Origin: Pseudomonadota bacterium
GTDB taxonomy: Bacteria > Pseudomonadota > Gammaproteobacteria > Burkholderiales > SG8-39
Assembly: GCA_018241645.1 (NCBI GenBank)
Contig: JAFEDL010000050.1
Span: 1-42,920, forward strand
DNA: 42,920 bases
Reading direction: 5' to 3'
The notes beneath the pieces are model-generated. The model did no database searches. It saw only the letters and a list, made by a program, of their open reading frames with translations, and had not been told where the DNA came from. This document shows, piece by piece, positions 8,078 to 16,863 of the stretch (positions within the stretch are counted from its first letter, which is position 1; each line of letters opens with the position of its first letter). The position numbers and the translations under genes are program-made.

Positions 8078-8329
8078 CCCCTGCGTCCGTCCCGGGCGCT
8101 TAACCCGCGGCGCAGGGTGGCCGGCGTAGGGAGAAAGCAGGGGGGGCGCCAGGAGGTGATCAGGGGGAAAGCACATCTGCAGCGGTATTGTGGTTTCTGG
8201 CAAGCTGGCATAACGTGCTGAATACAGGGATGGACGACGCCGGGGAGCACGAATCTTGATATCAGATACGAGCGGGGTTCACGGAGTGTCACCTAAAGAA
8301 TGCCACCTAAAAATGTCAACCAAATCTAG
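8078..8329. other. non-coding stretch before the cassette array
   Basis: About 250 bp with no convincing gene. A seven-base stem (8079-8085 with 8111-8117) lies just after the DUF6151 stop but has no T-tract, so it is a poor terminator. A perfect 11-base match to the ideal Shine-Dalgarno sequence (8151-8161) is followed only by a 21-codon frame from GTG 8157. Two copies of CACCTAAA near 8290 and 8304 are the reverse complement of the TTTAGGTG found in the first two attC sites, and ACCA precedes GTTAGT at 8329. This end may be a decayed recombination site. Base composition becomes AT-richer from about 8200. Confidence 0.5.
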
Positions 8330-8357
8330 TTAGTTTGCTCGTAATGTTCCTACTTAC

Positions 8358-8621
8358 ATGACCGAGTCACAGGACAAAAACGGCGCGCGCGTTCAAGTCG
8401 GTTCCAAGGTACGGGTCGTTCAAATTCGCCCATCCGTGCTCGCGCCGCTCCCCGAAAAGGATAGGCAAAACGTTTTGAGCATGAAAGACGAAGTCTTCGA
8501 GGTCTACGAGATCGACCAGTGGGGCGGCGCTTGGGTAGAGAAGTGGTGGTATCACTCAGACGGCACTGCATTCTCACATTCACTTGGTTTGAGTGCGGAC
8601 GAAATGGAGATTGCCGAATGA
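8358..8621 (+). CDS. hypothetical small protein, first cassette gene
   Basis: An 87-residue protein of no recognised family, the only gene of the first cassette. The middle (VQVGSKVRVVQI, EVFEVYEIDQWGGAWVEKWW) looks like a run of beta strands, as in SH3-like folds, with many aromatic residues. There is no signal peptide or membrane segment. It starts at ATG 8358, 28 bp inside the cassette, and ends at TGA 8621, eight bases before the attC site begins, which is the compact layout usual for cassettes. Codon use is less GC-biased than in the flanking chromosome. The function is unknown. Confidence 0.7.
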   Translation: MTESQDKNGARVQVGSKVRVVQIRPSVLAPLPEKDRQNVLSMKDEVFEVYEIDQWGGAWVEKWWYHSDGTAFSHSLGLSADEMEIAE

Positions 8622-8628
8622 AAGAGCA

Positions 8629-8715
8629 AACTAACTTTAGGTGCTGCGGACGGGCTTCCGGCACCTCACAAGTGCAATCGTCCGCGTGGGCCCGCCGCAG
8701 ACCAGGACGTTGGGT
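8629..8715 (+). repeat. attC-like recombination site 1
   Basis: R'' is AACTAAC (8629-8635) and R' is GTTGGGT (8709-8715). Inside, GGTGCTGCGG and CCGCAGACC pair with one unpaired G on one arm, the extrahelical-base feature that orients attC recombination. The central part can also fold (CGGAC with GTCCG). Length is 87 bp. Its L'' side is nearly identical to that of attC site 2. Confidence 0.75.
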
Positions 8716-8721
8716 GGCGAG

Positions 8722-9168
8722 GTGACCGAGCGACGTAGCTTCCAGGACGAATTGCTCTCTGAGGAGTCGGCGTGGTTGCGCTGGCTGCTTGCGCTCGTAT
8801 GCGCAGTGATCGGGGTCACCTTTGCCGCACTATTGGTATGGTGGGTGAGCGGGTTTATCTCAAGGCCTCGCATCGACGCCGTAGTATGGTTTGTCGGAGG
8901 TGTTTTTGCCGCGCTTGCCGGCATCTTCCTTGTCGTGTCATATCGACTTGCGCTAAATCGTAGTAAGACTTCGAGATTGGGACTGCCGGGAGACCTTTTC
9001 CTAGCTGGCGGGTTCTTCGCCCTACTTGGGATCGGTGGTGTCGTTGCTGGCGATTTGGTCGAGTCGAACACCGCAGTTAAGGCCGTGCTTTCAGCTTTTG
9101 GCATGTCAGGAGTCTTAATAAGTTGTGGTGCTTTCGCAAGAAAGAACAAGAAGGGAGCATCACAGTGA
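8722..9168 (+). CDS. small integral membrane protein, cassette gene
   Basis: A 148-residue protein of no recognised family with four predicted membrane helices: about residues 18-46, 53-78, 89-112 and 120-138. A basic C-terminal tail (KNKKGASQ) suggests a cytoplasmic C-terminus. GTG 8722 is chosen because the frame further upstream, including a GTG at 8641, lies inside attC site 1; TTG 8710 at the crossover is a less likely alternative. A GGCGAG sequence precedes GTG 8722. The gene fills the second cassette almost completely and ends five bases before attC site 2. Confidence 0.65.
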   Translation: MTERRSFQDELLSEESAWLRWLLALVCAVIGVTFAALLVWWVSGFISRPRIDAVVWFVGGVFAALAGIFLVVSYRLALNRSKTSRLGLPGDLFLAGGFFALLGIGGVVAGDLVESNTAVKAVLSAFGMSGVLISCGAFARKNKKGASQ

Positions 9169-9172
9169 CGCC

Positions 9173-9229
9173 GCCTAACTTTAGGTGCAGCGGACCGCCG
9201 TCGGCGGCCGCTGACCAGGCACGTTAGAC
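9173..9229 (+). repeat. attC-like recombination site 2
   Basis: R'' is GCCTAAC (9173-9179) and R' is GTTAGAC (9223-9229), 57 bp in all. GGTGCAGCGG pairs with CCGCTGACC, again with one extra G on the left arm, and the loop is GC-rich. The conserved CTAACTTTAGGTGC of site 1 recurs here, which is strong evidence of a common recombination system. Confidence 0.85.
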
Positions 9230-9232
9230 GTC

Positions 9233-9676
9233 ATGCAATTCACTGTCACACCGGTGCCAGACGAAGCTCAATGCGAGGAGCTTGAGTCGTTCTTGATTGA
9301 GCGCATCTACGAGTTCAACGCGAAAGAGACTGGCTACTTCGACGGAAGACTCTTAGCGGGCACGGTGCGAAACGAGCGCGGCGAAGTCATCGCCGGCTTC
9401 AATGGCCACACTTGGGGAGGTTGCTGCGAGCTTTCTCATGTCTGGGTACACGAGCAGTACCGTGGGCATGGGCTTGGAACCGCGCTCCTTGCTTCCGCTG
9501 AAGCAGAGGCTCAATCGCGCGGTTGCGTGCAAATCGTTCTCGCCACACATAGTTTTCAGGCGCCAGCCTTCTATGAGCGCATGGGTTACGAGAGAAAGTA
9601 CGCTCTCGAGGGCCGGCCCCAGGGCCATTCGCAACTCATCTACTCAAAGCTCTTGCGTGACAGGAATGCCGTCTAA
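9233..9676 (+). CDS. GNAT family N-acetyltransferase, cassette gene
   Basis: A 147-residue acetyltransferase that would move an acetyl group from acetyl-CoA to an amine. The acetyl-CoA pyrophosphate loop is QYRGHGLGTALL (residues 75-86), preceded by a beta-bulge strand (CELSHVWV) and followed by the helix that ends in FYERMGYERK, the usual GNAT motif B. ATG 9233 lies four bases after the crossover site, so translation depends on upstream signals or a very short leader. The stop codon is part of the next R'' box. GNAT genes are among the commonest integron cassettes and include resistance enzymes, but nothing here identifies the substrate. Confidence 0.88.
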   Translation: MQFTVTPVPDEAQCEELESFLIERIYEFNAKETGYFDGRLLAGTVRNERGEVIAGFNGHTWGGCCELSHVWVHEQYRGHGLGTALLASAEAEAQSRGCVQIVLATHSFQAPAFYERMGYERKYALEGRPQGHSQLIYSKLLRDRNAV

Positions 9677-9739
9677 CCCTTCAATCCAGAGGACGTCACC
9701 CGGCAAGCCGGGCGCCGCCTCTCATCTCAAACGTTAGGC
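9671..9739 (+). repeat. attC-like recombination site 3
   Basis: R'' GTCTAAC (9671-9677) overlaps the stop codon of the GNAT gene; R' is GTTAGGC (9733-9739). The site is 69 bp long, with a central hairpin ACCCGGCAAGCCGGGC and AGAGG/CCTCT arms. The R'' box is the exact complement of the start of its own cassette (GTTAGAC at 9223). Confidence 0.8.
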
Positions 9740-9757
9740 CTCACTCAACGTTGTGCC

Positions 9758-10192
9758 ATGGTGTGCAATCAAGATCCTTATGATCTCAATCGCTTCGTCG
9801 AGGCGCACGCGGCAAACTATGACGACGCCCTCGCCGAATTGCGGGCCGGAAGGAAGCGCACTCATTGGAGTTGGTATGTCTTTCCTCAAATCTGCGGCCT
9901 CGGGTCCAGTGCCATGTCAGTCCGCTACGCCATAGGTTCTCTGGCTGAAGCCGTTGTCTACTTGCAGCACCCTGTACTCGGTCCCAGGCTTCGCGAGTGT
10001 GTGGCGTCAATGAATTCGCACCACGGTCCCAGTGCCACCGATATTCTGGGTGGCATCGATGCGCAAAAGCTTCATTCTTGTCTTACCTTGTTCATCCAGG
10101 CCGCTCCCTCAGAGCCGGTCTTCAATAAGGCGCTGCATAGGTACTTCGGTGGAGAGCCCGATGCGGCCACCCTCCATATTCTGGCGAACTGA
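9758..10192 (+). CDS. DUF1810 family protein, cassette gene
   Basis: A 144-residue cytoplasmic protein of unknown function. The signature of the family is easy to see: DPYDLNRFVEAHAANYDDAL, then THWSWYVFPQICGLG, an SVRYAIGSLAEAVVYLQHPVLGPRL helix region (about residues 54-78), and SCLTLF near the end. ATG 9758 begins 24 bp into its cassette and is followed at once by the conserved N-terminus. DUF1810 genes are widespread singletons in bacteria and are sometimes carried in cassettes. No catalytic mechanism is established to my knowledge. Base composition matches the other cassette genes rather than the chromosome. Confidence 0.85.
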   Translation: MVCNQDPYDLNRFVEAHAANYDDALAELRAGRKRTHWSWYVFPQICGLGSSAMSVRYAIGSLAEAVVYLQHPVLGPRLRECVASMNSHHGPSATDILGGIDAQKLHSCLTLFIQAAPSEPVFNKALHRYFGGEPDAATLHILAN

Positions 10193-10238
10193 CGTGTCCC
10201 GGCAATCCGGGCCACGCAACTGGTGTTAATTGTTAGCC
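10183..10238 (+). repeat. degenerate attC-like site 4
   Basis: R' is GTTAGCC (10232-10238) and a candidate R'' is GGCGAAC (10183-10189), six of seven bases complementary to it. Inside, ACGTGTCCCGG and CCGGGCCACG form a stem around CAAT. The right side carries about 15 unpaired bases and R' departs from the GTTRRRY rule at one base, so this site is probably decayed or weakly active. Confidence 0.5.
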
Positions 10239-10289
10239 TCATTAAGGGACTCCTCTGCGCAAATGTGAGCTCCTTGATATGCTGGTTAA

Positions 10290-10478
10290 ATGAAGGTCAG
10301 CGAAATACTTCGAATGCTTGGTGAGGATGGATGGTTTCTGGCCGCAACTCGCGGAAGCCACCGGCAATTCAAGCATCCCTCGAAGCTCGGGCGGGTCACG
10401 GTGCCGGGAAAGCCAAGCGACGACTTGGCACCGGGCACTCTGAACAGTATCCTGAAGCAATCAGGTCTTAAGAAGTGA
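10290..10478 (+). CDS. hicA: HicA toxin (mRNA interferase)
   Basis: A 62-residue protein with the double-stranded-RNA-binding-like HicA fold. HicA toxins cut mRNA independently of the ribosome, and the catalytic His is His24 in TRGSHRQFKHP. The conserved C-terminal pattern VTVPGKPSDDLAPGTLNSILKQ is complete, so the toxin looks intact. It starts at ATG 10290, about 50 bp after attC site 4, and its stop lies seven bases before the antitoxin start. Toxin-antitoxin pairs are frequent in large cassette arrays, where they resist cassette loss. This pair may do the same here, although no attC is recognisable after it. Confidence 0.92.
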   Translation: MKVSEILRMLGEDGWFLAATRGSHRQFKHPSKLGRVTVPGKPSDDLAPGTLNSILKQSGLKK

Positions 10479-10485
10479 GGCTCAA

Positions 10486-10698
10486 ATGCGCTACGCCATA
10501 GTGATCGAAAAAGCCGCGGGAAATTACTCGGCATACGTCCCCGACTTGCCCGGTTGTGTGGCCACGGGCGTCACCCTGGAGGAGGCGGAATCGCAAATCC
10601 GCGAGGCGATCGAATTTCATCTCGAAGGAATGCGCGAAGACGGGATCGCCATTCCGGCGCCGGCCAGTCGCGTCGAGTACGTCGACGTAGCGGCCTGA
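10486..10698 (+). CDS. hicB: HicB-family antitoxin
   Basis: A 70-residue antitoxin with the partial RNase-H-like HicB fold: YAIVIEKAAGNYSAYVPDLPGCVATG, then a helix TLEEAESQIREAIEFHLEGM (near residues 25-55). This version stops after the fold; it has no C-terminal ribbon-helix-helix or HTH domain, so direct operator binding by HicB is uncertain. Seven bases separate it from hicA, and GAGG at the end of hicA serves as ribosome binding site. It would bind HicA and cover its active site. Confidence 0.92.
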   Translation: MRYAIVIEKAAGNYSAYVPDLPGCVATGVTLEEAESQIREAIEFHLEGMREDGIAIPAPASRVEYVDVAA

Positions 10699-10725
10699 AT
10701 ATCCGGTACTAAAGTAAAACATTTG

Positions 10726-10747
10726 TCCTGTAAGTTCCGCTACAGGA
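10726..10747. other. stem-loop between hicB and the convergent glycosyltransferase gene
   Basis: TCCTGTA (10726-10732) and TACAGGA (10741-10747) form a perfect seven-base stem with an eight-base loop in the 66-bp gap between two convergent genes. The position suits a two-way terminator, but there is no clear T-tract on either side. It could also be a relic of a fifth cassette site. Confidence 0.35.
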
Positions 10748-10764
10748 GCTGGTTATAGGCCGAA

Positions 10765-12159
10765 TTACGTTCCATATTTGGAAATATTACCCGGCCGCCG
10801 CAACTCCCCCGCCATGCGCCCCACCACGCTCCCCCAGTCCTCCGGCACGGGCTGCCGGAACAACTGCATGCCCGGATACCACGGGCAGTCCTCCCGCTCG
10901 AGCAGCCAGCGCCAGTCCGGGTTGTAGGGCAGCGGCACCCAGGTCGGCCGGTCCATGGCCCCGGCCAGGTGTGCGACGCTGGTGTCGACGCTGATCACGA
11001 GGTCCATCAGGGCGAGCAGGGGCGCGTCCGCGAAATTGCGCAGGCCGGCCGCGTCCTGGCGGATTTCCGGATGCGTGTCGAGGAGCGCTTGGTCCGCTGG
11101 CGAGACGTCCTGCTGGAAACTGAAGAACTGCGCTGCGGGCGTGACCACCTCAAGCATCTGCGCGAGCGGGACGGATTTGTTCGCGGCCGTACCCTGCCAG
11201 ACGAGCCCGATCCGCGGCAACGCGGGTGGACCGAGCTTTTCGCGCCAGTGCGCAACGGCGGAAGGGTCGCAGCGCACGTAGCCGCGAGGGGCCGGGATGG
11301 TGGTGAGCGTGGTATTGAAAGCCAGCGGCAGGCTCATCAGCGGGCAGTGGAAGTCGAACGCGGGCAGGGGCTCGCCGTGCGCGAGCAGGAGCGACGGACC
11401 TTCGAGGGTGGCGAGCAATCCCTTCAGCGGCTTCTGAACTTCGAGTACGACGCTGGCGCCGAGCCCCGCGACGAGCTTCGCGTAGCGGCAGAACTGGATC
11501 GTGTCGCCGAGCCCCTGCTCGCCGTGCAGCAGGATGGTCTTTCCCGCGAGGCTCTCCTGGCCCAGCCAGAGCGGCTGCGCAAAATCGCGCCGGCTCGCCG
11601 CCATGTGGGGCAGCTGCCAGCGCCACTCCTGCTTCGCCCAGCCCGCCTCGAACTGGCCCAGCTGCAGGCGGAGGAACCCCTCGTTCCAGTGCGTCTGCGC
11701 ATGGTCGGGGTCGACGGCCAGGGCCCGCGCGTAACTCTCCAGCGCCTCGTCGCGCCGCCCCAGGCCCCAGAGCGAATTGCCGCGGTTGCTGTGCGCCTCG
11801 ACACAGGCCGGGTCGAGGGCGATCGCCCGGTCGCAGCTCTCCACCGCCTCCCGGCCGCGGCCCACCGCATTCAGCGCGAGCGCGAGGTTCGAATGCGCGC
11901 CGGCCTGGCCGGGATCGACGGCGATAGCCTTTGACAACAGCTCGACGGCAAGCTGCGGGCGACTGGTCTGGGAGGCGAGGATGCCGAGGAAATTGAGGGC
12001 CGGGAAGTGGCGCGGATCGAGCGCAAGCACCGATCCGTAGAGTCTTTCCGCCCGGCCCAGTTCCCCCCGCTGGTGGAGCGCCAGGGCCTGCTGGAATAAC
12101 TCGTCCACCGAAGGCCGCGCCTGCGCCCTCCCGAACAGCGCCTGGAGTCTCCTGAGCAT
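10765..12159 (-). CDS. TPR protein with GT9-like glycosyltransferase domain
   Basis: A 464-residue cytoplasmic protein. The first 170 residues are about four TPR units with canonical pairs such as AHSNLALALNAVGRGREAVE and AHSNRGNSLWGLGRRDEALE. The rest resembles heptosyltransferase-type GT9 domains: ILLHGEQGLGDTIQFCRYA for the acceptor side, GLVWQGTAANKS, and VDTSVAHLAGAMDRPTWVPLP near the C-terminus, the donor-binding part. Proteins of this build are common in betaproteobacteria and are thought to glycosylate cell-surface or secreted targets, but few are characterised. ATG 12159 is preferred; a TTG 12 codons upstream is possible. It is divergent from the kinase gene across a short GC-rich palindrome. 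Confidence 0.85.
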   Translation of the reverse strand: MLRRLQALFGRAQARPSVDELFQQALALHQRGELGRAERLYGSVLALDPRHFPALNFLGILASQTSRPQLAVELLSKAIAVDPGQAGAHSNLALALNAVGRGREAVESCDRAIALDPACVEAHSNRGNSLWGLGRRDEALESYARALAVDPDHAQTHWNEGFLRLQLGQFEAGWAKQEWRWQLPHMAASRRDFAQPLWLGQESLAGKTILLHGEQGLGDTIQFCRYAKLVAGLGASVVLEVQKPLKGLLATLEGPSLLLAHGEPLPAFDFHCPLMSLPLAFNTTLTTIPAPRGYVRCDPSAVAHWREKLGPPALPRIGLVWQGTAANKSVPLAQMLEVVTPAAQFFSFQQDVSPADQALLDTHPEIRQDAAGLRNFADAPLLALMDLVISVDTSVAHLAGAMDRPTWVPLPYNPDWRWLLEREDCPWYPGMQLFRQPVPEDWGSVVGRMAGELRRPGNISKYGT

Positions 12160-12185
12160 GGGACGATACTGCCCCGGTTGCCCCG

Positions 12186-12214
12186 GGGCGGGCAAGCCCG
12201 CCCGCGTTTATACT
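12186..12214. promoter_or_regulatory. palindrome and -10 box before the kinase gene
   Basis: GGGCGGGC-AA-GCCCGCCC (12186-12203) is a perfect inverted repeat, followed by TATACT (12209-12214), a good -10 box. No -35 consensus exists at the right distance; the palindrome occupies that place. The kinase start codon is about 30 bp downstream of the expected +1. The element lies between divergent genes and could be a protein-binding site. Confidence 0.4.
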
Positions 12215-12249
12215 GCGGGCGCTCGCGGGACTCACGCAAAGGGCTGGTG

Positions 12250-14184
<1,935 letters not shown>

Positions 14185-14262
14185 CGGCCCGCCGGCGGTC
14201 CCGCAGTATCATGGCCCCACGCCGCCGGCCCGTGCCGGCCGCGCACTGACTAGGATCCACCC

Positions 14263-15273
14263 ATGACTGAAATGAACCGCCAGTTCAAGCTGGTTGCCCG
14301 CCCCGTGGGCATGGTGAAGCGCAGCGACTTCGAATTCACCTCCGCGCCGGCGCCCGTTCCCGGGCCGGGCCAGGTCCTCATCCGCGTGCTCTACGTGTCG
14401 CTCGACCCGGCGATGCGCGGCTGGATGAACGAGGGCCGCTCCTACATCCCGCCGGTGGCGCTGGGCGAGGTGATGCGCGCGGGCACGGCCGGAAAGGTGG
14501 TGGCCTCTAACAACCCGAAGTTCGCCGTGGGCGATTACGTCGCCGGCTGGGGCGGCGTGCAGGACTACGTCCTCTCGGACGGCAAGGACATCACCAAGGT
14601 GGACCCGCGGCTCGCGCCGCTGCCGGTGTTCCTCGGCACGCTGGGCATGCCGGGGATGACGGCCTATTTCGGGCTGCTCGAGGTCGGCAAGCCCAGGGAG
14701 GGCGACACGGTGGTCGTCTCGGGCGCCGCCGGCGCGGTGGGCACGGTCGTCGGGCAGGTCGCGAAGATCAAGGGCTGCCGCGTGGTGGGCATCGCCGGCG
14801 GGCCCGACAAGTGCCGCTGGATCGTCGACGAGCTCGGCTTCGACGCGGCGATCGACTACAAGTCGCAGGACGTGAACAAGGCGCTGCGCGAGCACTGCCC
14901 CAAGGGCGTCGATGTCTATTTCGACAACGTCGGCGGCGACATCCTCGACGCGGCGCTGGCCCGCATGGCGAGGCACGGCCGCATCGTGATCTGCGGCGCG
15001 ATCTCGCAGTACAACAACACCACGCCGGTGAAGGGGCCGTCGAACTACCTCTCGCTGCTGGTCAACCGCGCGAGCATGACCGGCATGGTCGTGATGGACT
15101 ACACCGACCGGTTCGGCGAAGCGGTGCGCGAGATGGCCGGCTGGATGAAGGCCGGCAGGCTGAAGACCCGGGAGGACATCGTCGACGGGCTGGAGACCTT
15201 CCCCGAAACCCTGCTGATGCTCTTCAAGGGCGAGAACACCGGCAAGCTGCTCATCAAGGTAGCGGATGCCTGA
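14263..15273 (+). CDS. NADP-dependent MDR-family reductase (CurA / leukotriene-B4-dehydrogenase-like)
   Basis: A 336-residue zinc-free medium-chain reductase that would use NADPH to reduce the double bond of enones or similar compounds. The N-terminal domain has the family pattern VSLDPAMRGWMNE (residues 46-58). The nucleotide-binding domain shows VVVSGAAGAVGTVVGQVAK, followed by a GIAGG loop and DVYFDNVGGDILDAAL (about 221-236). No zinc-binding cysteines are seen. Length and start agree with the family. It follows the kinase gene after 78 bp and overlaps the thioesterase gene by eight bases, so these two are co-translated and may act on the same acyl-CoA or enone pool. The substrate is unknown. 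Confidence 0.9.
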   Translation: MTEMNRQFKLVARPVGMVKRSDFEFTSAPAPVPGPGQVLIRVLYVSLDPAMRGWMNEGRSYIPPVALGEVMRAGTAGKVVASNNPKFAVGDYVAGWGGVQDYVLSDGKDITKVDPRLAPLPVFLGTLGMPGMTAYFGLLEVGKPREGDTVVVSGAAGAVGTVVGQVAKIKGCRVVGIAGGPDKCRWIVDELGFDAAIDYKSQDVNKALREHCPKGVDVYFDNVGGDILDAALARMARHGRIVICGAISQYNNTTPVKGPSNYLSLLVNRASMTGMVVMDYTDRFGEAVREMAGWMKAGRLKTREDIVDGLETFPETLLMLFKGENTGKLLIKVADA

Positions 15274-16060
15274 GCACCCGTTCGATGCCGCGGTCAGCCT
15301 CGAGCCGCTGGGCGAAGGGCTGTTTCGCGGCCACACCAGCGAGCGGTACTGGAACTTCGTCGGTCCGTTCGGCGGCATCACCGCCGCCACCGCGCTGAAC
15401 GGCATCCTGCGCTGCCCGGAGCGGATCGGCGACCCGCTCTCGCTCACCGCCAACTTCATGGCGCCGATCCAGGCCGGCCCCTTCACGGTGCGCACCCGGC
15501 CGGTCCGCACCAACCGCTCCACCCAGCACTGGTCGGTGGAGATCCTGCAGGAGGACCGGCCGGTGCTCGGCGCGCTCGCGGTGTTCGCCGAGCGCCGCGA
15601 CACCTGGGGCCTCAGGGAGGCGACGCCGCCCGAGGCGCGCCCGTACCTGGAGTGCAAGCCCTTCAAGGCGCCCCTCGAGATCAAGTGGCCGGGCATGTAT
15701 GAAATGCGCTACGCGCGCGGGCGCTTCGGCGTGGAGAATCCCGACAGCCTGACCCATTGCTGGATCGCGGACGCGCCGCGCCGGGCGCTGGACCACGCCT
15801 CGCTCACCGCCATCTGCGACGCCTTCTTCCCGCGCATCTTCCTGCGCCGCTCGCGGCTCGCGCCGATCGCGACGGTGTCGCTGAACATCTATTTCCACGT
15901 CGACGCCGGCGCCTTGGCCAAAGAAGGCACCGGCCCGGTGCTGTGTGCGGCCAAGGCGCAGGTCTTCAACAAGGGGTACTACGACCAGGAGGGGCAGGTC
16001 TGGGGCGCGGACGGGGTGCTGCTCGCGTCCACCCACCAGATCGCCTGGTACAAGGACTAG
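15266..16060 (+). CDS. acyl-CoA thioesterase, double-hotdog (TesB-like)
   Basis: A 264-residue protein made of two hotdog units. The first holds YWNFVGPFGGITAATALNGIL, where the hotdog helix packs in the sheet, and the second holds SLTAICDAFFPRIFLRR and TVSLNIYFHVD. The C-terminal GADGVLLASTHQIAWY is the closing strand of TesB-like enzymes. It would hydrolyse an acyl-CoA to free acid and CoA in the cytoplasm. It overlaps the upstream reductase by eight bases, a strong sign of a two-gene operon. Only ten bases separate it from the convergent PhzF gene, and no terminator can be seen in that gap. Confidence 0.85.
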   Translation: MPEHPFDAAVSLEPLGEGLFRGHTSERYWNFVGPFGGITAATALNGILRCPERIGDPLSLTANFMAPIQAGPFTVRTRPVRTNRSTQHWSVEILQEDRPVLGALAVFAERRDTWGLREATPPEARPYLECKPFKAPLEIKWPGMYEMRYARGRFGVENPDSLTHCWIADAPRRALDHASLTAICDAFFPRIFLRRSRLAPIATVSLNIYFHVDAGALAKEGTGPVLCAAKAQVFNKGYYDQEGQVWGADGVLLASTHQIAWYKD

Positions 16061-16070
16061 GGTCCCCGCG

Positions 16071-16853
16071 CTACTCCGTGTGGATGGAGCCTTCGAGGTA
16101 GAGCGCCGCGCGCCCGGCGATCGACACGCGCGCGCCCAGGTCCTCGCAGAACAGTTCACCGCCGCGCGCCGATACCTGGTGCGCCTTCAGTTTCGACCTC
16201 CCGAGGCGCTTCGCCCAGTAAGGAATCAGCGTGCAGTGGGATGAGCCGGTCACCGGGTCCTCGGGCACGCCGTGCCCGGGGGCGAAGAAGCGGGAGACGA
16301 AATCGGAATCCTTGCCCGGAGCGGTGGCGATGATGCCCCAAGTGTCTACTTTCACGAGCTCGGCGAAATCGGGCCTGATGGCGCGTACCTCTTCTTCGGA
16401 ATCGAACACGACCATGTAGTCGCGCGCCTTGAGGACCTCGGTGGCGTTGATTCCGAGGCCCGCTTCCAATCCGGCCGGTGCGGTTGCGGGCGCGCCCGGG
16501 CGTGAAGGGAAATCCATGGAGAGCAGGTCCCCCGACTTGCGCACCGTGAGCACGCCGCTGCGCGTGTCGAAGCTGACTTCGCTCCCCTTGATCCCCAGCT
16601 GCTCGAACAGCACCCAAGCGCTGGCGAGCGTCGCGTGGCCGCACAGGTCCACCTCGGTCGTGGGCGTGAACCAGCGCAGGTGGTAGCGATCGGGCCCCGC
16701 GACGAAGAACGCGGTCTCGGCGAGATTGTTCTCCGCCGCGATCGCCTGCATCACGTCGTAATCCAGCCAGGAATCGAGCGGGCAGACGCCCGCCGGGTTG
16801 CCGCCGAAAACGCGGTTCGTGAATGCATCCACCTGGTAGAAGGGCAGCTTCAT
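16071..16853 (-). CDS. PhzF family isomerase/epimerase
   Basis: A 260-residue protein of the diaminopimelate-epimerase-like fold. The N-terminus FYQVDAFTNRVFGGNPAGVC (residues 5-24) and the acid Glu46 in ENNLAET are family hallmarks; Glu46 matches the proton-shuttling Glu of PhzF. The second half contains GHGVPEDPVTGSSHC with the conserved Asp. Members isomerise small metabolites, and most have unknown substrates; phenazine synthesis is not implied because no other phz genes are present. The start is ATG 16853; the open frame further upstream runs into the preceding gene and lacks homology. It is the last gene of the minus-strand operon that begins at 21203, ten bases after its neighbour. Confidence 0.92.
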   Translation of the reverse strand: MKLPFYQVDAFTNRVFGGNPAGVCPLDSWLDYDVMQAIAAENNLAETAFFVAGPDRYHLRWFTPTTEVDLCGHATLASAWVLFEQLGIKGSEVSFDTRSGVLTVRKSGDLLSMDFPSRPGAPATAPAGLEAGLGINATEVLKARDYMVVFDSEEEVRAIRPDFAELVKVDTWGIIATAPGKDSDFVSRFFAPGHGVPEDPVTGSSHCTLIPYWAKRLGRSKLKAHQVSARGGELFCEDLGARVSIAGRAALYLEGSIHTE

Positions 16854-16863
16854 CGGGTACTCG

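Larger units (their letters stand above)
8330..10232 (+). mobile_element. integron-type gene-cassette array without an integrase (CALIN)
   Basis: Four consecutive short genes on one strand are each followed by an attC-like site with R'' and R' core boxes and an imperfect stem. Cassette limits follow from the cut between G and TT of each R' box: 8330-8709, 8710-9223, 9224-9733 and 9734-10232. The first six bases of a cassette should complement its own R'' box. This holds exactly for cassette 1 (12 bp, 8329-8340 with 8624-8635) and cassette 3 (GTTAGAC with GTCTAAC), and with wobble pairs for cassette 2. Cassette 4 is degenerate. No intI-like gene is present in the window. The insert is clearly lower in GC than its surroundings. 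hicAB (10290-10698) may be a fifth cassette whose attC has decayed. Confidence 0.78.

Noticed and set aside
8079-8117. Seven-base stem after the DUF6151 gene as a terminator
   Set aside because: The loop is 25 bases and no T-tract follows.
8151-8161. Perfect AGGAGGTGATC, ideal Shine-Dalgarno or relic of a 16S rRNA end
   Set aside because: No start codon at a proper distance opens a frame of useful length, and the flanks do not resemble the 3' end of 16S rRNA.
8641-8721. GTG 8641 as start of the cassette membrane protein
   Set aside because: It would place 27 codons inside attC site 1; GTG 8722 starts right after the site with a purine-rich leader.
10693-10760. Fifth attC site after hicB
   Set aside because: GCCTGAA and TTATAGGC are only loosely complementary and neither matches the R box rules; the stem-loop inside is too simple. 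Recorded only as a possible relic.
12186-12203. GC palindrome as a terminator of either flanking gene
   Set aside because: Both flanking genes begin here and run outward, so no transcript of theirs ends at this place.
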